A DNA stretch of 8,774 nt from DAOVGU01 sp030637775 [NCBI: bacterium] (GTDB lineage: Bacteria > Ratteibacteria > UBA8468). The notes beneath the pieces are model-generated. The model ran no database searches, was not told the origin of the DNA, and saw nothing but the letters and a program-made list of their open reading frames with translations. The position numbers and the translations under genes are program-made. The stretch is from the NCBI GenBank assembly GCA_030637775.1, contig DAOWFY010000077.1:1-8774 (forward strand), read 5' to 3'. Positions 1-4,578 of the stretch are shown in pieces (the stretch's first letter is position 1; each line of letters opens with the position of its first letter).

Positions 1-378
1 CATAACCGGCACGGTGCTCTTCTCTACCAATAATTTATAACCCTTCATTGCCTTTGCTATCTCTGAAGTGACCGCCTCTACCGCGGAAAGGTCTGCCCCT
101 CCGTCTTCTTTAGAAGGGGTTCCTACAGCAATAAAGATAATCTCGGAATTCTCTGTAGCCTCAGCAATACTAAAACTAAAGGAAATCTTCCTGTTTTTTA
201 CCGTCTTCTTTACCAGTTCCTCCAGGCCGGGTTCAAAGAAGGGCATTACCCCTTTCTTAAGACCGCCTATCTTTTTCTGATCATTATCCACACAGGTAAC
301 CTTATTGCCCAATTTAGCAAAGCAGGCCGCCGTTACCAATCCGACATGACCAGCTCCAATTACCGCAATTCTCTTCAT
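1..378 (-). CDS. ugd: UDP-glucose 6-dehydrogenase, N-terminal part (cut by left edge)
   Basis: The first 126 codons are visible and the rest lies beyond position 1; full-length family members are about 430-450 residues. The enzyme family oxidises UDP-glucose to UDP-glucuronate with NAD in the cytoplasm, supplying acidic sugars for surface glycans. Seen: an N-terminal Rossmann start MKRIAVIGAGHVG with GxGxxG at residues 8-13, the NAD-ribose-binding acid in CVDND (D31), FEPGLEELV at 48-56, VGTPSKEDGGADLS at 85-98 and EKSTVPV at 119-125. These are the usual order and spacing of the UDP-glucose/GDP-mannose dehydrogenase N-terminal domain. The catalytic Cys region is not in the window, so the substrate (UDP-glucose rather than GDP-mannose or UDP-ManNAc) is inferred. 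The ATG overlaps the stop of the preceding epimerase gene as ATGA, implying translational coupling, and a strong AAAGGAG precedes it. Confidence 0.88.
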   Translation of the reverse strand, partial: MKRIAVIGAGHVGLVTAACFAKLGNKVTCVDNDQKKIGGLKKGVMPFFEPGLEELVKKTVKNRKISFSFSIAEATENSEIIFIAVGTPSKEDGGADLSAVEAVTSEIAKAMKGYKLLVEKSTVPVM

Positions 379-1340
379 AATGCTCCTTTGATCCAATTTA
401 ATAATCTTTTTAACCCTTCATCCACCTTAATCTTTGGTGACCAGCCAAAATCCTTCTTTGCCTTTTTTATATCGCTGATATAGATTTTTTGGTCTCCGGG
501 ACGCCAGTTGGCAAAGGCATAAGGGATTTTTTTGCCAATAAGTTTTTCTAATTTAGCAATAAGTTTTAAAAGTGAGATACTATTTTCTCTTCCTCCGCCA
601 ATATTATAGATTTCTCCTTTTGTTCTTGCAATATTTTTCAGAGATAGTTGAAATGCCTTTATTAAATCATCGATATCAAGGACATCCCTTACCTGTTTGC
701 CATCTCCATAAATAGTTATGGACCTTCCTTTTAAACCAGAGATAGCAAAATGTGCCACCCAGCCCTGCTCTATCGTGCCAAATTGGTGCAGTCCGTAAAT
801 GCAGCTCTGGCGAAAGACAATGGTTTTTAATCCATAAATCCGGGAATAATCCCTGACATACTGGTCGGCGGCTCCTTTGGAACAGCCATAAGGGGAATAA
901 AAGTCCAATATTTGATCTTCGGCAACAGCAAATTTAGAATTTTTATAGAGTTCTCCATAGACCTTATTGGTTGAAGCGAAGATTAAAATGCTCTCCGGGG
1001 AAAACTTTCTCATCGCCTCCAAAAGATTCAGAGTCCCAAGAGCATTAATTTCAAAATCCTCTTTGGGATCAGTTACAGAGCTGGTTACCGCCACCTGAGC
1101 GGCAAGATGATAGATAACATCTACGTTTTTAACCACCTCTCTCACCTTCTTATCATCCCGGATATCTGCAATAATTACCTCTAAATTTCCTTTAAGCGTC
1201 TTTAACCACTTAAGGTTCTCCTTTGTTCCTTCCCGGGAAAGATTATCAAAAATCCTGACCCTTTTCCCTTTCTTAAGAAGATAGGCGGCCAAATTGGTCC
1301 CGATAAATCCTGCCCCTCCAGTAATCAATATCTTCTTCAT
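375..1340 (-). CDS. RfbE-like NAD-dependent sugar nucleotide epimerase (extended SDR)
   Basis: A complete 321-residue extended short-chain dehydrogenase/reductase. Visible features are the NAD-binding GGAGFIG at residues 8-14, DIRD at 59-62, the active-site Ser/Thr in FASTNKVYG (S123, T124), and the catalytic YxxxK in SPYGCSKGAADQY (Y151, K155). The signatures NLSREGTKENL, SPYGCSKGAADQY, YGDGKQVRDVLD and the ending GDQKIYISDIKKAKKDFGWSPK match the CDP-paratose 2-epimerase (RfbE, CDP-tyvelose) branch best, as I remember that family. Compared with Salmonella RfbE, the stretch between VYGEL and LDFYSPYG is about 13 residues shorter, and no CDP-glucose pathway genes are visible, so the exact substrate is uncertain. 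It may be another C2 or C4 epimerase or a 4,6-dehydratase relative. Both ends use ATGA overlaps: the start with the degraded glycosyltransferase frame, the stop with the dehydrogenase gene. Its 5' end is repeated at 2432-2489. Confidence 0.85.
   Translation of the reverse strand: MKKILITGGAGFIGTNLAAYLLKKGKRVRIFDNLSREGTKENLKWLKTLKGNLEVIIADIRDDKKVREVVKNVDVIYHLAAQVAVTSSVTDPKEDFEINALGTLNLLEAMRKFSPESILIFASTNKVYGELYKNSKFAVAEDQILDFYSPYGCSKGAADQYVRDYSRIYGLKTIVFRQSCIYGLHQFGTIEQGWVAHFAISGLKGRSITIYGDGKQVRDVLDIDDLIKAFQLSLKNIARTKGEIYNIGGGRENSISLLKLIAKLEKLIGKKIPYAFANWRPGDQKIYISDIKKAKKDFGWSPKIKVDEGLKRLLNWIKGAL
383..389 (-). promoter_or_regulatory. Shine-Dalgarno site of the UDP-glucose dehydrogenase gene
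   Basis: AAAGGAG read on the minus strand lies four bases before the ATG at 378-376, inside the 3' end of the epimerase gene. It fixes the dehydrogenase start and is one of the clearest ribosome-binding sites in the window. Confidence 0.65.
1283..1340 (-). repeat. Direct repeat copy 1: 5' end of the intact epimerase gene
   Basis: These 58 bases, including the ATG, align without gaps to 2432-2489. My hand count gives 49 of 58 identical bases, with mismatches mostly at third codon positions. This is paralogous coding sequence, not a mobile-element repeat. Confidence 0.8.
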
Positions 1341-1603
1341 CTTCTCTTTAATTTTAACTCCTTAATTCCATACCAGCACATCTTAAAAAAGACACCGCCA
1401 TCCTTAAAAATTCTCATTTTAGATTTCCCCTTCCTTCTCCTTTTATAATGGACAGGAATTTCTCTCATTGCCAAATTTAATTTTGCGATGCCAATGAGGA
1501 TGTCGAAGTCTCCCCAGGGGCATCTACCCATTTGCATCCTTCTGTAATCTTTCTTTAAAATAGCCTTTGTTCTGCATAGGGTATCGGTAACTCTCCTCTT
1601 CAT
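1337..1603 (-). pseudogene. Detached C-terminal fragment of the GT2 domain
   Basis: These 88 codons match residues 379 to about 460 of the intact fusion protein. Correspondences are RVTDTLC/RISDTLC, CPWGDFDILIGIAKLNL/DPWGDYDLIFGAAKLKL, REIPVHYK/REVAVHYK and KSKMRIFKDG/ESKMKPLKHA. The apparent ATG (1603-1601) is an accident of the deletion junction, because the codons before it belong to another frame of the same gene. Without the N-terminal Rossmann-like half, DDGS and DxD motifs it cannot bind a sugar nucleotide. It overlaps the methyltransferase frame by 80 bases and ends in an ATGA overlap with the epimerase. Independent expression is unlikely. Confidence 0.75.
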
Positions 1604-2327
1604 TATGGCAGGGAATGATTACCGAGCAGGAAAAGGATCTTTTCTCTTGCTTTCCCTCCTTTGGTGTTACCACTAAATATTGCACAAAACATAAGTTTTT
1701 AATTAAGGGGAGGTGGGGCACATACCTATTTAAAAAATTTGAAAACCAGGGTATTTTCTTGGGAATAAACAGTCTGTAACCTTTCTCTTTTATTTCAAAA
1801 TCGTTTAACTCGAGCAAATTGATTATATCCTCTGAATAGAGTCGATTATGAGGACCTTCAGGCATCTTCATCCTTAACTTCTCACCCAATATTAAGAGCG
1901 GTTCCCATAAAGGATTTATAAAAGAGATAACCACTCGGCCATCTGGTTTTATCACTTTTTTTAAATTTTTTAAAACCTTCCAAACATCTATAAGATGTTC
2001 TAAAATATCTGACATTATCACATAATCATATTTTTCTTTTAATTCTAACTGTTCTGCTTCACTCACTTTAAAGGATAACTGGGGATATTTCGTTTTTGCA
2101 ATTTTTACCATCTTTGGACTTATGTCTACTCCTAACCCTTCCTTAGGACTGACAGAATTTAAGACATCACCGGTTCCACAGCCAATTTCCAGCACCTTTT
2201 TACCAGGGGGGATAATCGAGGAGAATAGCCTCTTCAACTGAGAATAATAGTAATCATTCTTCCTCTTCCACATATCATATTGGGAGGAGATATTATCAAA
2301 ATGTTTTCTCACCTTGTTATTTTCCAT
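1524..2327 (-). CDS. SAM-dependent methyltransferase part of the broken fusion (267-residue frame)
   Basis: This is the still-readable 5' frame of the degraded fusion gene. Residues 1-225 form a class I SAM-dependent methyltransferase: an N-terminal helix like HFDNISSQYDMWKRKNDYYY, motif I VLEIGCGTGDVL (45-56), the motif II acid in GVDIS (D68), YDYVIMSDILEHL at 100-112, and KPDGRVVISFINPLWEP at 127-143. The remainder is VIIPCHNEE from the start of a GT2 domain, followed by about 22 out-of-frame residues ending at TGA. The catalytic core looks undamaged, so a free methyltransferase product is plausible, probably acting on a sugar, lipid or polyprenyl-linked acceptor; the substrate is unknown. 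No good Shine-Dalgarno site precedes the ATG. It lies within an upstream short frame ending 19 bases inside this gene, so translation may depend on coupling. Confidence 0.6.
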   Translation of the reverse strand: MENNKVRKHFDNISSQYDMWKRKNDYYYSQLKRLFSSIIPPGKKVLEIGCGTGDVLNSVSPKEGLGVDISPKMVKIAKTKYPQLSFKVSEAEQLELKEKYDYVIMSDILEHLIDVWKVLKNLKKVIKPDGRVVISFINPLWEPLLILGEKLRMKMPEGPHNRLYSEDIINLLELNDFEIKEKGYRLFIPKKIPWFSNFLNRYVPHLPLIKNLCFVQYLVVTPKEGKQEKRSFSCSVIIPCHNEEESYRYPMQNKGYFKERLQKDANG

Positions 2328-2416
2328 CTAAAGAAAGCAGTTTCATCTCTAGAAACACCCAATAATTTCCTTATCGGCGAAATCTTCCTCTCAATGAATA
2401 TCTGGGGGTTCATCAT
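2309..2416 (-). pseudogene. 35-codon orphan fragment, origin not recognised
   Basis: A short frame begins with a double ATG (MMNPQIFIERK), continues as SPIRKLLGVSRDETAFFRWK and stops 19 bases inside the following methyltransferase gene. It starts just past where the epimerase homology of the 2391-2489 stub ends, so it looks like the end of another gene brought in by the same rearrangement. The residue mix (Phe, Ile, Arg, few low-complexity runs) resembles real coding sequence, but I cannot assign a family. It could be a 5' or a 3' remnant. It does not resemble the C-terminus of the intact epimerase. No Shine-Dalgarno site is evident. Confidence 0.3.
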
Positions 2417-2489
2417 ATTTGGTTCGCAAAAAGGCTGCCAAATTGGTCCCGATGAACCCTGCTCCCCCGGTAACCAATATTCTCTTCAT
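2391..2489 (-). pseudogene. 5' stub of a second RfbE-like epimerase gene
   Basis: Starting at the ATG at 2489, this frame reads MKRILVTGGAGFIGTNLAAF, the Rossmann GxxGxxG N-terminus of an extended SDR. It is nearly identical to the start of the intact epimerase (MKKILITGGAGFIGTNLAAY). After about codon 21 the similarity ends abruptly; eleven unrelated residues follow and the frame stops at TGA (2393-2391). Only about 7% of a normal 320-residue gene is left, so it cannot be functional. The preceding AAAAAGGAAAG gives it a close ribosome-binding site, and a short frame upstream overlaps its ATG as ATGA. This copies the arrangement at the intact epimerase and shows that this was once a normal operon gene. 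Confidence 0.82.
2432..2489 (-). repeat. Direct repeat copy 2: epimerase 5' stub
   Basis: This is the partner of 1283-1340 in the same orientation, about 1.15 kb apart, 49 of 58 bases identical by hand count. The identity stops abruptly after the codons for NLAAF, marking a deletion or recombination endpoint near 2425-2431. Confidence 0.8.
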
Positions 2490-2521
2490 CTTTCCTTTTT
2501 CTTCAATCTTTCTAAACTCAT
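2486..2521 (-). other. 11-codon linking frame, possible tail remnant of a lost gene
   Basis: A minute frame (MSLERLKKKER) whose ATG overlaps the stop of the methyltransferase at 2518 and whose TGA overlaps the ATG of the epimerase stub. Its basic ending resembles the KLKRR ending that precedes the intact epimerase, again with AGATGA as stop/start. It may be the tail of a gene that once preceded the stub, or simply spacer sequence that happens to be open. Confidence 0.2.
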
Positions 2522-3156
2522 TTTTCTGCTTTGAGACAAGTATATAATGCTATATTAGGGAGTATAAATGGAGGCATTGTCTTAATTTTTCTGATTTTCA
2601 GATATCTCGATATTGTATTAATAATTTGGTTTGAACTATTGATGTGGTATTTTTTACTTTCATGGAAACCAATAAGGTGGAAACAAAAAGTCATCAGTGA
2701 ATTAACCGATGGAAATCCGGCTATAAATTGCCCTTTGGGTTTTAAAATCCTTGTAATTTCTTTGATGGCATCATCAAGAGCCAATATATGTTCAAGGGCA
2801 GAAAAACAGATTACAGCATCGAATGAGTTATTGTCAAAAGAGGTTTTACATATATCCATTCTATGAAAAACCATTTTACCTTCCTTATTAGATAGGGATA
2901 ACAGCCTGTCTGACAAAATTAAATCTATCCCAATATACTTATCACTGATAGAAGTAAGTATTGGCGCTAACAAGCCACTTCCAACCCCCACCTCTAAGAT
3001 GCTTTCAACAGGATATTTTAATAGCGATAACCCTACATTAATCCTGCGTCTATATAACCAGCCCACAAGTGGATGATAATAATAGAATAACGGATCACTT
3101 TTATTACTGGGAACAAGTGTTCCTTTTGCTGGTATTTGCAAATTTAATCTACCCAT
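2518..3156 (-). CDS. Class I SAM-dependent methyltransferase (Methyltransf_11 type)
   Basis: A 212-residue protein with a single methyltransferase domain. Seen: motif I ILEVGVGSGLLAP at 53-65, the SAM-ribose acid in YIGIDLI (D78), SFDAVICFSALEHI at 111-124 and ILKPKGQFIAGFPS at 137-150. The N-terminal stretch DPLFYYYHPLVGWLYRRR (21-38) probably forms the cap or an acceptor-binding helix. There is no signal peptide or convincing membrane segment, so it should be cytoplasmic or peripheral. Its sequence is not a copy of the methyltransferase halves of the neighbouring fusion genes. It sits nine bases after the intact fusion gene and is followed by remnants. The ATG has only an AT-rich leader (TTAAATAAA), so translation may rely on coupling. 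My hand count gives about 34% G+C over 2581-3156, lower than samples of the outer genes. Acceptor unknown; a sugar or lipid O-methyl transfer is plausible. Confidence 0.8.
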   Translation of the reverse strand: MGRLNLQIPAKGTLVPSNKSDPLFYYYHPLVGWLYRRRINVGLSLLKYPVESILEVGVGSGLLAPILTSISDKYIGIDLILSDRLLSLSNKEGKMVFHRMDICKTSFDNNSFDAVICFSALEHILALDDAIKEITRILKPKGQFIAGFPSVNSLMTFCFHLIGFHESKKYHINSSNQIINTISRYLKIRKIKTMPPFILPNIALYTCLKAEK

Positions 3157-3165
3157 TTTATTTAA

Positions 3166-4578
3166 CTAAAAATGCCGTTGCTTTCTACTTACCAGAGAGA
3201 ATTTAATATTCTTTAATCCCCAGAAGCATGCTTTCAATAAAGCATTGGCATGTTTTAAGGGCTTCATCTTTGATTCACCATATTTTCTTTCTTTATAATG
3301 AACTGCTACCTCTCGTATCTTAAGTTTCAACTTTGCAGCTCCAAATATAAGGTCGTAATCACCCCAGGGGTCGTGTCCCGTTGAAATATATAGAAAATCC
3401 TTTCTGAATAGAGCCTTGCTGCCACAAAGTGTGTCCGAAATTCTTTGGTCTATGATCCAGCTGACTACTAAACAGAAGAGTTTGTTACCAAAATAATTAG
3501 CTAATTTCATGGCTTTACCTTCCATTGGATAAACAAATCTGGTCCCATTGACAAAATCCGCATATCCCTCAGCGATAACCTTATAGAATCTTCTTAGTTC
3601 ATCAGGCGTTACGGCTAAATCGGCATCCAGAATGAAAAGGATATCCCCTTTTGCATTATGGAAGCCTGTTGTAATGGCATACAGTTTGCCTCGGTTAGGC
3701 TTGTAGGAAATACATCTAATCTTAATATCATCCCTCAGCGAGGAATCAACCTGATTAGCAGTACTATCCTGGGAACCATCATCTACGAAGATAAGTTCTG
3801 TATATTTGCCCATTTTGGGAATCTTTTGAATGATCGTCTTAATATTCCCAGCTTCATTATAGCAGGGGACGATGATCGAGCAACTATATTCCCGGGGCAA
3901 ACGCCTCTTCTTAGCGATAACATATTGGATGCTACCGAGTTGTCTCAACAAAGGTAATTCCCTTATCAGAAAATTTAGGAATGGCGAAATGAAGGGAATA
4001 TAGATAGGAATAGCGCCGGTTAGACCTTCGGTGATGACCTCAAATCCGACAACCTCTAAAAAATTTACCACATCTTTATTAGTTAAGAAATTCTTTTCAA
4101 CATCAGGAGTTTTAATATGCAATCTATTTCCAATCCGCAGTATCAGTCTCCAAACTGGATTAACCGAGGTTATAATTATTTTACCACCTTCATTTAATGA
4201 ATCATATGCCTTGGATAAAAGAGAATCTATGTCGGAAACATATTCAAGAGTATTGGAAATGACTGCGTAGTCATATTTTTCCTGAGGGGTGAAGGAAACA
4301 AAATCAGAACAGACAAATTTAACATTATTACCTAAGCGTCTTTTGGCAACCAAAACCATATTAGGACTAAAGTCAATTGCGCAAGCCCTTGATGGGTTTA
4401 ACTTGGCAAGCAATTTTCCTGTACCGCAGCCAAAATCGATAATTGTCGACTTAGAGGGTATAGATAACAGATGAATGTTCTCAATGAGACGATGATAGTA
4501 AAAGTTTCTTTTCTGATATCTGTCATAATTTTTAGCAATACTGTCAAAGAAAATCTTTACACCCTCATTCCGCCGCAT
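3166..4578 (-). CDS. Bifunctional SAM methyltransferase / family 2 glycosyltransferase
   Basis: A 470-residue two-domain protein. Residues 1 to about 225 are a class I methyltransferase: FFDSIAKNYDRY near the start, motif I IIDFGCGTGKLL at 46-57, motif II acid in AIDFS (D69), and KYDYAVISNTLEYV at 101-114. From about 231 comes a GT-A fold GT2 domain: YSCSIIVPCYNEAGNI (231-246), VDDGSQDST (265-273), the metal-binding DAD at 318-320, SDTLCGSKALF (381-391) and DPWGDYDLIFGAAKL (403-417), close to the dolichyl-phosphate-sugar synthase and undecaprenyl-phosphate transferase group. No transmembrane tail follows. All expected GT2 motifs are present, so both domains look active. The fused order is a known architecture. 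The start ATG overlaps the GT39-like gene by 14 bases, preceded by only a weak GAGAG. A diverged, broken paralogue lies at 1337-2327. The acceptors of both domains are unknown. Confidence 0.87.
   Translation of the reverse strand: MRRNEGVKIFFDSIAKNYDRYQKRNFYYHRLIENIHLLSIPSKSTIIDFGCGTGKLLAKLNPSRACAIDFSPNMVLVAKRRLGNNVKFVCSDFVSFTPQEKYDYAVISNTLEYVSDIDSLLSKAYDSLNEGGKIIITSVNPVWRLILRIGNRLHIKTPDVEKNFLTNKDVVNFLEVVGFEVITEGLTGAIPIYIPFISPFLNFLIRELPLLRQLGSIQYVIAKKRRLPREYSCSIIVPCYNEAGNIKTIIQKIPKMGKYTELIFVDDGSQDSTANQVDSSLRDDIKIRCISYKPNRGKLYAITTGFHNAKGDILFILDADLAVTPDELRRFYKVIAEGYADFVNGTRFVYPMEGKAMKLANYFGNKLFCLVVSWIIDQRISDTLCGSKALFRKDFLYISTGHDPWGDYDLIFGAAKLKLKIREVAVHYKERKYGESKMKPLKHANALLKACFWGLKNIKFSLVSRKQRHF

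Larger units (their letters stand above)
1337..2327 (-). pseudogene. Methyltransferase-GT2 fusion gene, internally deleted and frameshifted
   Basis: The whole region aligns colinearly with the intact 470-residue fusion at 3166-4578. The methyltransferase half is complete and is followed by the start of a GT2 domain (SCSVIIPCHNEE). The reading then jumps at about 1591-1603 to the distal GT2 segment (RVTDTLC...DPWGD-like...REIPVHYK) in another frame. By comparison with the intact copy, where NEA is at residues 241-243 and RISDTLC at 379-385, about 136 codons are missing, including the DDGS and DxD nucleotide-sugar-binding motifs. The loss is not a multiple of three, hence the frameshift. A single sequencing indel could not explain so large a loss. 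The distal segment also has DTLCR where the paralogue has DTLCG. Its end still overlaps the epimerase start as ATGA, so it keeps its old operon position. The methyltransferase part may still be expressed. Confidence 0.82.

Noticed and set aside
68-280. Plus-strand open frame opposite the dehydrogenase gene
   Set aside because: It lies wholly antisense to a gene with clear motifs and its protein shows no recognisable domain.
1591-1603. Simple sequencing frameshift as the cause of the split fusion gene
   Set aside because: One inserted or lost base would leave the GT2 core present, but about 136 codons are missing relative to the intact paralogue.
1283-2489. Insertion sequence or transposon ends flanking the broken gene
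   Set aside because: The direct repeats are coding sequence of the epimerase start; no transposase, inverted repeats or target duplications are visible.
2328-2517. Internal promoter or terminator in the only sizeable gap between intact genes
   Set aside because: I see no stem-loop with a T-run in the direction of transcription and no convincing -35/-10 pair; the stretch is filled by gene remnants.
2280-2866. Two plus-strand open frames (2280-2534 and 2531-2866) across the remnant region and the 212-residue methyltransferase
   Set aside because: They are antisense to recognisable methyltransferase and epimerase sequence and their hydrophobic composition is what the complement of such codons gives.
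3658-4474. Three plus-strand open frames opposite the fusion gene
   Set aside because: They are shadows of the minus-strand methyltransferase and GT2 domains; no motifs or ribosome-binding sites support them.
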